A DNA stretch of 24,856 nucleotides from JBEIDK01 sp040383485 (GCA_040383485.1 JBEIDK010000034.1:1-24856); one strand, 5' to 3'. Positions 16,870 to 24,214 are shown, counted from the stretch's first letter. The notes: generated by a model from the sequence alone, not told the origin. A program made the numbers and translations.

Positions 16870-18342
16870 ATGACACTTAAACAACTAATAGAATCAGGCT
16901 ACAAGCCAAAAAGTATAAAAGAAGAATTGCGTGATAATTTAATTGCGAAGCTACAAAAGCACGAAAACGTTTTTGAAGGAATTGTTGGGTACGAAGACAC
17001 GGTTATTCCTGAAATAGAACGTGCCATTTTAAGCAAGCACAACATCAATTTATTAGGCCTACGCGGACAAGCAAAAACACGTATAGCACGCCAAATGGTC
17101 AACTTGTTAGACGAAAAAGTTCCTGTTGTTGCAGGCAGTCCGCTAAATGATGACCCACTAAATCCGATATCAAATTTCGCTGTTGATTTAATAAAAGAAA
17201 TGGGTGACAATACACCTATTGAATGGATGTATCGCAACGAACGTTACTCTGAAAAGTTGGCAACACCTGATGTTTCAGTTGCAGATTTAATTGGTGATGT
17301 TGACCCTATTAAAGCTGCGAATTTGAAACTGAGTTTTGCTGATGAACGCGTGATACATTACGGAATGATACCGCGTAGTAACCGACATATTTTTGTTATT
17401 AACGAGCTGCCCGATTTGCAAGCTAGAATACAAGTGGCATTGTTTAATATTTTGCAAGAAGGAGATGTGCAAATACGTGGCTTTAAATTACGTTTGCCTT
17501 TGGATATTCAATTTATTTTTACTGCCAACCCCGAAGATTACACCAATCGTGGAAGTATTGTAACACCTCTTAAAGACAGAATTGGTAGTCAAATATTGAC
17601 GCATTATCCAACTGATATTTTGCAGTCGGCAATGATTACAAAACAAGAAGCAAAGATTACTGACACTCAAAAAAAGTTAGTAAACACTACCAATGAAGCT
17701 TTAAATTTATTAGAGCAAATCACTTTTGAGGCAAGAGGTAGCGAATACGTGGATGCGAAAAGTGGAGTGTCGGCACGTTTGAGTATTAGTGCGTATGAAA
17801 ACTTAGTGAGCACTGCTGAGCGTCGTGCTATCATTAATAACGAACACAATACATCAATACGTGTTACTGATTTTGTTGGAGTAATTCCTGCAATTACTGG
17901 TAAGGTAGAGTTGGTGTATGAAGGCGAACAAGAAGGTTCTCAAATTGTAGCACAACACTTGTTGGGCAAAGCAATCAAATCGCGTTTCAACGAATTTTTT
18001 CCATCTCCAGAAAAACTTAAAAAGAAAGCACAAGACAATCCGTACAAACCAATATTAGATTGGTTTACAAACGGAGGCACATTAGATTTGTTGCATACTT
18101 TAAAGGACGAAGAATACTCCAAATTATTGCAAACAGTGCCTGGGCTAATTGATTTGGTGCGCAAACACACCGAGAGCAAAGAGTTACGCGACACCTTGTT
18201 TTTTGCAGAACTGATTATTCATGGATTGGCAGAATATGCTAAGCTTACCAAAAGCGCATTGGTAAAAGGTTTTGCTTTTAAGGATACTTTTAGCAGTGTG
18301 TTTGATATGAATAATTTGGGCGGAGGTAGTGGGATGAATTAG
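16870..18342 (+). CDS. MoxR / magnesium-chelatase-like AAA+ ATPase
   Basis: A 490-residue cytoplasmic ATPase. The Walker A motif is GLRGQAKT (residues 63-70); the Walker B-like strand is HIFVINELPDL (173-183) with Asn where many AAA+ proteins have Asp; the sensor-1 region is FTANPEDYTNRG (217-228), followed by KDRIGSQ, which may hold the arginine finger. This is the helix-insert clade typified by BchI/MoxR, often annotated as magnesium chelatase in Bacteroidota. With the VWA protein just upstream it probably forms an ATP-driven chaperone pair. The last 33 residues (458-490, ending LGGGSGMN) are encoded by a sequence that recurs twice downstream, at 19770 and 20639. No terminator follows directly. 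Confidence 0.92.
   Translation: MTLKQLIESGYKPKSIKEELRDNLIAKLQKHENVFEGIVGYEDTVIPEIERAILSKHNINLLGLRGQAKTRIARQMVNLLDEKVPVVAGSPLNDDPLNPISNFAVDLIKEMGDNTPIEWMYRNERYSEKLATPDVSVADLIGDVDPIKAANLKLSFADERVIHYGMIPRSNRHIFVINELPDLQARIQVALFNILQEGDVQIRGFKLRLPLDIQFIFTANPEDYTNRGSIVTPLKDRIGSQILTHYPTDILQSAMITKQEAKITDTQKKLVNTTNEALNLLEQITFEARGSEYVDAKSGVSARLSISAYENLVSTAERRAIINNEHNTSIRVTDFVGVIPAITGKVELVYEGEQEGSQIVAQHLLGKAIKSRFNEFFPSPEKLKKKAQDNPYKPILDWFTNGGTLDLLHTLKDEEYSKLLQTVPGLIDLVRKHTESKELRDTLFFAELIIHGLAEYAKLTKSALVKGFAFKDTFSSVFDMNNLGGGSGMN
18241..18342 (+). repeat. AAA+ gene tail repeat, copy A (within the intact gene)
   Basis: Last 34 codons of the AAA+ gene including stop, starting AAGCTTACC and ending GGGATGAATTAG. 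It is the 5'-most of three direct repeats; the others are at 19770-19871 and 20639-20743. Confidence 0.9.
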
Positions 18343-18432
18343 AAAAACTAAATTGCTATTTTTATACAAATTTTTGAAATACTGAACAATCAAAAAATAA
18401 AATACCAACTAGCGTTCACATTCATTTTACTA

Positions 18433-19761
18433 ATGATTTGTGAGAAATCTTTTTCTCAATTTGGTTTTACGTTTCCAAAGCCAGCATTTTTTTACGAACA
18501 AAATTTTGGCGTAAAGTTTCAAAATAATAATGGATTAGTAACGCCATATTCAAGAAGATATGGTATTGCTTTAGGGAATTTATTTGGTGGATTTGGTCTA
18601 GATGAAAGCTATATAAAAACTCAAGAATATAATTTCAAATATATTAAGAGAAGCATTTATCCTTCAGCATTTGGTGGATATAATTATTGTGTAAAGAAAA
18701 AATTTTGGCTATCAGGCATCATTGGTTTTGGGTATATTAATAACAATGATACTCGTATTGAAACTAATTATGGAAATAACAATAGTTTTGCTCCCGATTT
18801 ATCTGGCTTGCAACCTGATATTAATTTAGATTTGAGAATAATGTATGAAGTGAATGACAACTCAAAACTATTAGTTGGTTTTCAACATTTACAAAATACA
18901 CATTCAGGAGGAAATTATAATTCAATTTATGTAGGGTTAAATTATAATACATCCAAGGTTTTTAAACTACTTAATAATGCAGATACAATTAAGAATAAAA
19001 CAATTAACAAATCAAATAAAAAATATAGTTTATTTATAGGAACATCTACTCAAAAATTTGGTGGTTATATTGATTACTTCTTTGATGAAAAGGACATTTA
19101 TAATAACGAAACATACTTTCAATTAGCAGCATTTACAAGAGTTTCGCCATCTTTAATTAATTTGCTTTCGTTTGGCAGTATTTCTAAAAAGCACAACATT
19201 CTTTATATTTCTGTTGCAAAGCGCGATTATTTTGATATTGACAATTCTGAGTACAATCCAACGCTTTTAAATTCCTCATTTATTTATAAATCTAATGATG
19301 TTTATACAAGATTAAACTACACCTTAAATGCGTTTAGTTTTTTTGATAAATTAAGCCATTGGGCATTTTATCCAATTATTGATTTTAGCATATTTAATGT
19401 TCGCAAAGATATGATGATTAACAGGCAATATGGCAAACAAATTAATGGAAATAACGTTGGAGAGAATACCATTGATATGAAAGTAAAATCAAGTTTGTAT
19501 TTATTTCAAGTAGGTACAGGCTTTGGTTTTAGATTGAAACATTTGTATGGGAATTTTAATTTAGGGTTGATAAATAGAAACTACATAAATGCAACTGTTA
19601 ATAGAACTATTAATGTATATCCAAAAAGTATTAATGGAAGTTCAATTGTTAACAAAACTGGAGAATACAACTTACCCGAAATACAAATTAAGGGATCAAC
19701 AGAATCTGCTAAATTCAAAGACGAAAAGTATTTTAGTGTCACTGGTGGCTTTGTGTTTTAA
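18433..19761 (+). CDS. Outer-membrane beta-barrel-like protein, cargo between AAA+ tail copies A and B
   Basis: At least 442 residues from the first ATG. The protein is made of short aromatic-rich strands (FGGFGLDESY, SAFGGYNYCV, LLVGFQHLQNTHSGGNYNSIYVGLNY) and ends in VTGGFVF, with the terminal Phe typical of outer-membrane barrels. I do not recognise the family. The start is doubtful: from the ATG the product begins MICEKSFSQF, but the frame is open back to 18352, and translating from a CTG at 18382 gives a textbook signal peptide (NNQKIKYQLAFTF, ILL, then cleavage near SFSQ). So either a CTG start is used, the start codon has mutated, or the ATG gives a leaderless product. It is AT-rich and flanked by tail copies A and B. 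Confidence 0.7.
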   Translation: MICEKSFSQFGFTFPKPAFFYEQNFGVKFQNNNGLVTPYSRRYGIALGNLFGGFGLDESYIKTQEYNFKYIKRSIYPSAFGGYNYCVKKKFWLSGIIGFGYINNNDTRIETNYGNNNSFAPDLSGLQPDINLDLRIMYEVNDNSKLLVGFQHLQNTHSGGNYNSIYVGLNYNTSKVFKLLNNADTIKNKTINKSNKKYSLFIGTSTQKFGGYIDYFFDEKDIYNNETYFQLAAFTRVSPSLINLLSFGSISKKHNILYISVAKRDYFDIDNSEYNPTLLNSSFIYKSNDVYTRLNYTLNAFSFFDKLSHWAFYPIIDFSIFNVRKDMMINRQYGKQINGNNVGENTIDMKVKSSLYLFQVGTGFGFRLKHLYGNFNLGLINRNYINATVNRTINVYPKSINGSSIVNKTGEYNLPEIQIKGSTESAKFKDEKYFSVTGGFVF

Positions 19762-19769
19762 AAATATTA

Positions 19770-19871
19770 AAGCTTGTAAAAGGTTCATTGGTACAAGGCT
19801 TTGCGTTTAAAGATACTTTTAGCAGTGTGTTTGATATGAATAATTTAGGTGGAGGTAGTGGTATGAATTAG
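19770..19871 (+). repeat. AAA+ gene tail repeat, copy B (detached)
   Basis: 102 bases aligned without gaps to the last 34 codons of the AAA+ gene; about 89 of 102 bases match copy A. The frame and stop codon are kept and would encode KLVKGSLVQG followed by the same 23 residues as the intact gene. From codon 10 onward all six differences from copy A are synonymous. It has no start codon of its own. It begins nine bases after the barrel gene ends. Confidence 0.88.
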
Positions 19872-19928
19872 GTAGAGATATTCAATTGCTACATTTTTAA
19901 TTGTAACAATGATATAAAAAATCAAATA

Positions 19929-20258
19929 CTACTTACCAATTTTTGACAGCAACTTTAAAAGTTCTGCATCAGTTATATTATCGGCTTCTGATTTATCAAT
20001 TATTGTGAGTAAATAAATTGTAGTGTGTACAATTTTTACGCATGTAAATACTCTTGCTCCTCCCGACTTTCCTTTCCCCTTAGATGCAACTGCCATTCTT
20101 ATTTTATAGCAGTCTTTTCCTAGCGGAATACCTTGTGTTGGTGCAACAAGCAAATCTTCGAACAGAGTTCGCAAATCAGAATTGATGGATGGATATTTTT
20201 TGAAAAGTCGTTTGGCATCCTTTTCAAAACTTTTAAGAGAAATAATTTTATAATTCAT
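19929..20258 (-). CDS. RelE/ParE-family toxin-like protein
   Basis: A 109-residue basic protein with the look of the RelE/ParE toxin superfamily: N-terminal helices with a basic stretch (KDAKRLFKKYPSINSDL) followed by a small beta sheet (CYKIRMAV, ARVFTCVKI, TIYLLTIIDKSEADNI) and a C-terminal helix (DAELLKLL). RelE-type toxins cleave mRNA at the ribosome, while ParE-type toxins poison gyrase; the sequence does not decide which. It overlaps the upstream antitoxin gene by 11 bases, typical of coupled toxin-antitoxin translation. It lies between AAA+ tail copies B and C, on the opposite strand to the AAA+ gene. Confidence 0.82.
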   Translation of the reverse strand: MNYKIISLKSFEKDAKRLFKKYPSINSDLRTLFEDLLVAPTQGIPLGKDCYKIRMAVASKGKGKSGGARVFTCVKIVHTTIYLLTIIDKSEADNITDAELLKLLSKIGK

Positions 20259-20469
20259 TCAAAAAATGAAAAGCGTCTTTACCTTTTTTTTTGCCTGCAA
20301 GTATCTCATTCAATTCAGCAACTGCTTCTTTTAAACCATCCAAAACTTCTTGTTTTGACATAGTTTTTTCATCAACCTCTACTTTTTTTACAAACTTCAA
20401 ATTCTTCACAAGTTCCATAAAGAAAGGGATTTGAGAATTGTCTTTTATTTCTAATGTGATGTGTGCCAT
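20248..20469 (-). CDS. Putative antitoxin of the RelE-like toxin
   Basis: A 73-residue protein from the ATG at 20469 (MAHITLEIKDNSQIPFF); a longer in-frame start at 20508 is less likely. The N-terminal half is beta/alpha and the C-terminal half a charged helix (DGLKEAVAELNEILAGKKKGKDAFHFLNEL), as in Bacteroidota antitoxins paired with RelE-type toxins. Gene order antitoxin-toxin with an 11-base overlap supports the pairing. No clear DNA-binding motif can be named by eye. Confidence 0.75.
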   Translation of the reverse strand: MAHITLEIKDNSQIPFFMELVKNLKFVKKVEVDEKTMSKQEVLDGLKEAVAELNEILAGKKKGKDAFHFLNEL

Positions 20470-20561
20470 TATTTTATTTTTTGTAAAAATACATTTTACA
20501 CACAACAAAAAAAATCATCTCCGTTATGAAAAGGATTTAGTATGAAATTTTAATTAATGAT

Positions 20562-20621
20562 AGGCTACTTTTTAAATATAGCCTTTGGATTATACTTTTA
20601 TACCAATTTGATTATACTTTT
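20562..20621. repeat. Inverted repeat and 12-base direct repeats before tail copy C
   Basis: AGGCTA (20562-20567) and TAGCCT (20579-20584) form a weak stem. GATTATACTTTT occurs twice, at 20588-20599 and 20610-20621. They lie at the outer edge of the second cargo unit, between the antitoxin promoter region and tail copy C, and could mark its boundary. Confidence 0.35.
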
Positions 20622-20638
20622 GTTTTGCTACTAGACAA

Positions 20639-20743
20639 AAACTGACCAAAAGTGCATTAGTAAAAGGCTTTGCGTTTAAAGATACTTTTAGCAGTGTATT
20701 TGATATGAATAATTTGGGCGGAGGAGCAACTGGAATGAATTAG
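20639..20743 (+). repeat. AAA+ gene tail repeat, copy C (detached, followed by terminator)
   Basis: 105 bases matching the last codons of the AAA+ gene, encoding KLTKSALVKG... and ending LGGGATGMN instead of LGGGSGMN, then TAG. Over the first 29 codons the nine base differences from copy A are all synonymous. It starts at the same codon as copy B. It has no start codon of its own. Confidence 0.88.
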
Positions 20744-20764
20744 AATTATAAATTTTATCATATT

Positions 20765-20799
20765 AAAAAAGAGTCATTGAATTTCGATGACTCTTTTTT
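20765..20799. terminator. Strong bidirectional intrinsic terminator
   Basis: GAGTCAT (20771-20777) pairs with ATGACTC (20787-20793); the stem can be extended inward by a U-G, a G-C and an A-U pair. AAAAAA precedes and TTTTTT follows it, so it works on both strands. It ends the plus-strand AAA+ tail copy C (21 bases after its stop) and the convergent minus-strand LRR gene. Confidence 0.85.
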
Positions 20800-20848
20800 A
20801 TTTATAAAGCTAACTCAAACAAGAATGTTATTATAGTATTAGTTTCTT

Positions 20849-23524
20849 TTACTCTTTCACCAACTTAACCACCAACTCACCGTTTACTTTTGCAAAATAA
20901 ATGCCTTTTGGTTGACTACTGATGTTGATTTTGTTACCAGTAGTTTGTTGCAATACGCTTTCGCCCATTATATTAAAAACTTCAACAGTCTTTATAGTTG
21001 TGGATGTGTTTAAAGTAAAGATACCACTGCTTGGGTTTGGAAAAATAGAGATTGCTTCGTCGTTCCTCCTCGCAATGACGCGGTTGCTTGTTAGTACATC
21101 AAAATTATTTTGTGTTGTGTTGGTTATAATGGCCGGATTATAATCGAAATAAATGTATGCTGTGTTTTTAATGTTAGAACCATTTGGTAAATTTTGCAAG
21201 GGTTTTATTCTGTATTGATAATAGCCCATGCTGCCTTGGTAATTGCTGGTGCTATCAGGCAACATAATGTTGTTGAAGCGTATATTTAACATCCTGCCAT
21301 TTAAAGCGGTGGTAGCAGTATGCGAAGCTCCTAAAAACTCAAACGTATTTAAATCTAGTTGTGTATCTAATGTATCGCGCAAGCGGATGTTGAAGGCTGG
21401 CGCAGTACCGGTATTTTGAAAATGTATGGTGTATGTAAACCAATCGTTGTAGCCAGGCAATACATTTGTAGGATACACTTCCTTCATGTTAGGGTCATAA
21501 GAGTTTATAACATTGTAGCAAAAAGTGTAAGTGTTATTTGTCGTATCGGCATCAGTTGGTGTAGTTGCAATTGCAACATTTACACATATTTGTTGCCCAG
21601 TCTGTGCGGTAGTATCTGTCGCTAATTGCAAACCAAAAGAAGTTAGTGAAATGCTATCAAAATCAGAAATAGTATAAGTAAACGTATTACCACTTACTTG
21701 AGGTGTCAATGCTCCAACAGCAGGTGCAACATAAGTAACAGGGCCGTTAATATTTATGGTTACTGTGCCTGAATAAGTAGAATTACTATAATTCAAATTA
21801 TACCAATTAACATCATTTGCCAAATTAGTATTTACAGTATGCACTTGCCCTGGAAAAACCCAACCTTGGCGGGTTACAGCATGAACCTGCATATCAAAAG
21901 CAGAATCACATACCACAGGAAAATTAATATTGGCTATGGTTTGATTGGCAGAATCTAACTGTACTGTTTGGTTATTTGCTTGCCCACAACCCATATCCAA
22001 AGGCAAAGCCACATCATTTATTATTACTTTGAAGCTATCGGGTTGCAGCGCTGAAAAACTATATACACCGTTAATGGTGTAACTCATTGCAAGTAAATTA
22101 CTTTGGTTGTCATATAACTTTACTGGAATGTTTTCTGTTTTCCAATCGTAATTGTCATAAGTGCAAAAGCCATCTAAATCTTTATATACATTGCCTGTAA
22201 TATTTACACCCGCGCAATTGCCAGAGTTGTTGATAGGGTCGTTATCTGTGCAAAATGGTAATCCTAAACTATAAGAGGTTTGGTTTGGGACGCAAGTAAG
22301 GGGGTTGTTGGAGATGTCACCCAACCATGATACTTGTGGTAAATTTGGAAGGCATGAAATATTATTATTTGAAATGAAATACGCATACATTTGATTTGGT
22401 ACAGATGGAATATTAGACAATTGATTATTGCTACAGTTAAAATCATTAATACAACAAAATGAGTTTTGTGAAACAATTAGATTAGTTAATTGATTGCTGC
22501 TGCAAGAAAAAGAATTCAGAGTATTTGGCAATATTGGTAAGTTAATCAATTGATTATTGTCGCACCTAAGATATGATAGTGATGTCGGTAATGTAGGTAG
22601 ATTACTTAACAAATTATTTTCACAGCCTAAAGAGCCTAAACTGCTGGGTAGAGCTGGTAAACTCGTTAATTGATTGTCTCTACAATTTAAAGAATAGATA
22701 GTGTTAGGTAAGAACTGAATATTGGATATTAAGTTAAAACTACAATCTAGGTATTGTACATTACTGATTAGGGGAGGCAAACTCGTTAACTGATTACCAA
22801 AACATCTCAAATCTACAACTCTTGTGTGTAAGGCGGGTAGTGCAGTTAAGTAATTTAATGAACACCCTAAAACGTAAAGCGAATCGGGTAGACTAGGTAA
22901 ACTATTTAATTGATTCTGGTTGCAAATTAATAGGGTTAATGTATTTGGTAATACAGGTAAGTTTCCTATTGGATTATAACTGCAAACAAGTACCTTTAAA
23001 GAATTGGGTATTACAGGTAAACTTGTTAGCTGATTTTTGCTACAGTCTAAATATTCCAAACCATTTGGCAAACCAGGAAGATTTGTCAGATTATTTCCAT
23101 AAGCGTTTTGAATACCATTTTGTAACGGGTCTTCACCACACTTCAAAGTTGTAAGTGAATTTGGCAGGGTGGGTAAACTGGTCAATTGATTGCCAACACA
23201 TTCTAAAGTTTGAAGAGAATTAGGTAAAGTTGGAATACTTAATAAATTATTAAAATTGCATTTTAAGCTAGTAAGATTAACAAAATATTCAATTCCTGTT
23301 AAATCAGATATATTCTGATTGCTAACATCTACAGTTGTGGTATTCAAAGCCGCATTACACGATGTATACATCTGGTCAAAAATCATACAACCTGGGCAAT
23401 TAGCCGTAAGCCATGTTACAAAGTTTGCATCTGGTATGGTTACGTATTGGGCTTTAATCTTCTCAGAATTAAAAATTAAGAATGAAAGATTGATGATTAA
23501 GAGGAGTAAAAATTTTTTATTCAT
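20849..23524 (-). CDS. Secreted leucine-rich-repeat protein with T9SS sorting domain
   Basis: About 891 residues from the ATG at 23524 (MNKKFLLLLIINLSF, cleaved near KIKAQ); the frame is open to 23629 but that extension precedes the signal peptide. After YVTIPDANFVTWLTANCPGCM come about 14 LRRs of roughly 20 residues with the pattern LPxLPxSLxxLxCxxNQLTS, the short YopM-like type, each with Cys at the same place. A Cna-B/SdrD-like domain follows (GNVYKDLDGFCTYDNYDW), then a DUF11/DUF7619-like region (SYDPNMKEVYPTNVLPGYNDW to FDYNPAIITN), then a Por-type T9SS tail (IFPNPSSGIFTL, NIMGESVL, KGIYFAKVNGELVVKLVKE). A palindromic repeat read in frame as VIARRNDEAI precedes the tail. Probable surface or secreted binding protein; ligand unknown. 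Confidence 0.9.
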   Translation of the reverse strand: MNKKFLLLLIINLSFLIFNSEKIKAQYVTIPDANFVTWLTANCPGCMIFDQMYTSCNAALNTTTVDVSNQNISDLTGIEYFVNLTSLKCNFNNLLSIPTLPNSLQTLECVGNQLTSLPTLPNSLTTLKCGEDPLQNGIQNAYGNNLTNLPGLPNGLEYLDCSKNQLTSLPVIPNSLKVLVCSYNPIGNLPVLPNTLTLLICNQNQLNSLPSLPDSLYVLGCSLNYLTALPALHTRVVDLRCFGNQLTSLPPLISNVQYLDCSFNLISNIQFLPNTIYSLNCRDNQLTSLPALPSSLGSLGCENNLLSNLPTLPTSLSYLRCDNNQLINLPILPNTLNSFSCSSNQLTNLIVSQNSFCCINDFNCSNNQLSNIPSVPNQMYAYFISNNNISCLPNLPQVSWLGDISNNPLTCVPNQTSYSLGLPFCTDNDPINNSGNCAGVNITGNVYKDLDGFCTYDNYDWKTENIPVKLYDNQSNLLAMSYTINGVYSFSALQPDSFKVIINDVALPLDMGCGQANNQTVQLDSANQTIANINFPVVCDSAFDMQVHAVTRQGWVFPGQVHTVNTNLANDVNWYNLNYSNSTYSGTVTININGPVTYVAPAVGALTPQVSGNTFTYTISDFDSISLTSFGLQLATDTTAQTGQQICVNVAIATTPTDADTTNNTYTFCYNVINSYDPNMKEVYPTNVLPGYNDWFTYTIHFQNTGTAPAFNIRLRDTLDTQLDLNTFEFLGASHTATTALNGRMLNIRFNNIMLPDSTSNYQGSMGYYQYRIKPLQNLPNGSNIKNTAYIYFDYNPAIITNTTQNNFDVLTSNRVIARRNDEAISIFPNPSSGIFTLNTSTTIKTVEVFNIMGESVLQQTTGNKINISSQPKGIYFAKVNGELVVKLVKE
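21050..21086. repeat. Palindromic repeat (VIARRNDEAI type) inside the LRR gene
   Basis: On the minus strand the segment reads CGTCATTGCGAGGAGGAACG then ACGAAGCAATCT. ATTGC (21051-21055) and GCAAT (21072-21076) form its arms. Sequences of this kind are known as dispersed intergenic repeats in several bacterial phyla. Here it is translated in frame as a linker before the T9SS domain, at the position where the paralogue at 1-459 carries its G-rich repeat. Confidence 0.7.
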
Positions 23525-23582
23525 ACTTGTGTTGTTTGAATGAGTAGCAAAGTTGTTTTGTAAGTTTTGTTTTTTAATAATG

Positions 23583-23963
23583 TTACCAAATAAGTTTTGT
23601 ATTGTACTTTTTAAAATTTTTGTCTGCACTCACAAGTGTTAATTCATTACTGATAGATTGCGAAATAATAATTCTGTCAAATGGGTCCCGATGATGAAAA
23701 GGCAAATTAGATAATAACAACGAATCGTGAAATGAAATATTTAGCAACAAAAACCCGTTATCAAATATTTTTTGCTCCAACTCGTTAAAACTAATATTCA
23801 GTTTTAAACTGCCAATGCTTACTTTTATGGCTATTTCAAGCATTGAGGCTATGCTTAAATAATTTACATCGGCTTCTGTAATTGAAACCTTAGCATTTTC
23901 AGAAAGTTGATTACTACCTTCGATAAACCAAATAAAAGCGTGAGTGTCTAACAATGTTTTCAT
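23583..23963 (-). CDS. vapC: PIN-domain toxin, VapC type
   Basis: A 126-residue PIN-fold ribonuclease. The N-terminus MKTLLDTHAFIWFI carries the first acidic residue (Asp 6); Glu 43 (SMLEIAIK), Asp 93/Asp 96 (HHRDPFDRIII) and Asp 114 (SADKNF) complete the usual metal site. VapC toxins cleave specific tRNAs or rRNA when not held by VapB (family knowledge). A GTG at 23966, sharing its first base with the stop of the upstream antitoxin gene, could be the start instead of the ATG at 23963. It ends 58 bases before the LRR gene on the same strand. Confidence 0.9.
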   Translation of the reverse strand: MKTLLDTHAFIWFIEGSNQLSENAKVSITEADVNYLSIASMLEIAIKVSIGSLKLNISFNELEQKIFDNGFLLLNISFHDSLLLSNLPFHHRDPFDRIIISQSISNELTLVSADKNFKKYNTKLIW

Positions 23964-23965
23964 CA

Positions 23966-24187
23966 CTACATGTAATCTTTTAAATCATCTAATGGTTCAT
24001 CAAAGTTTGGCATCATCTCAAAAGTTCCTTTACCGCAGCCAAAAACTGGCTTATGTTTTTTATGCTCTGCTTCTTGTTTACTCAACAGAAAGTCTATAAA
24101 ATCTTTAACTTCTTCAACCCTATTTTGCTTTAACAAATATAGTTTAGAATAGTATTCTGTAATGCTTGTGTGTGTTTGTGTGTTCAT
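23966..24187 (-). CDS. vapB: Putative VapB-type antitoxin (DUF2281-like)
   Basis: A 73-residue protein directly upstream of the PIN toxin on the same strand. The region ITEYYSKLYLLKQNRVEEVKDFIDFLLSKQEAE and the C-terminal FGCGKGTFEMMPNFDEPLDDLKDYM match the small antitoxins (DUF2281-like) usually paired with PIN toxins in Bacteroidota and Cyanobacteria. The tail wraps and blocks the toxin (family knowledge). No canonical DNA-binding fold can be assigned by eye. Confidence 0.8.
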   Translation of the reverse strand: MNTQTHTSITEYYSKLYLLKQNRVEEVKDFIDFLLSKQEAEHKKHKPVFGCGKGTFEMMPNFDEPLDDLKDYM

Positions 24188-24206
24188 TTTCAGATGAATT
24201 TATTTT

Positions 24207-24214
24207 CAAATTTA
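24207..24214 (-). promoter_or_regulatory. -7 promoter element of the vapBC-like pair
   Basis: On the minus strand TAAATTTG fits TAnnTTTG and lies 19 bases before the ATG at 24187. No good -33 TTTG is seen. Confidence 0.4.

Noticed and set aside
16899..18408. Several minus-strand frames of 60-112 codons over the AAA+ gene
   Set aside because: They lie wholly opposite a strongly conserved gene, show no family motifs, and reflect its codon composition.
19589..19810. Small plus-strand frame overlapping the end of the barrel gene and tail copy B
   Set aside because: It is an out-of-frame shadow of the barrel gene with no family resemblance or start signal.
18343..20743. Integron-like gene cassettes with the tail repeats as attC sites
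   Set aside because: The repeats are coding sequence of the adjacent AAA+ gene without the paired R/L core sites of attC, and no integron integrase is present in the window.
18241..20743. Tail copies as an assembly artefact from collapsed repeats
   Set aside because: The three copies differ at many bases and have different flanks, which simple mis-assembly of one locus would not produce. Read data would still be needed to exclude it fully.
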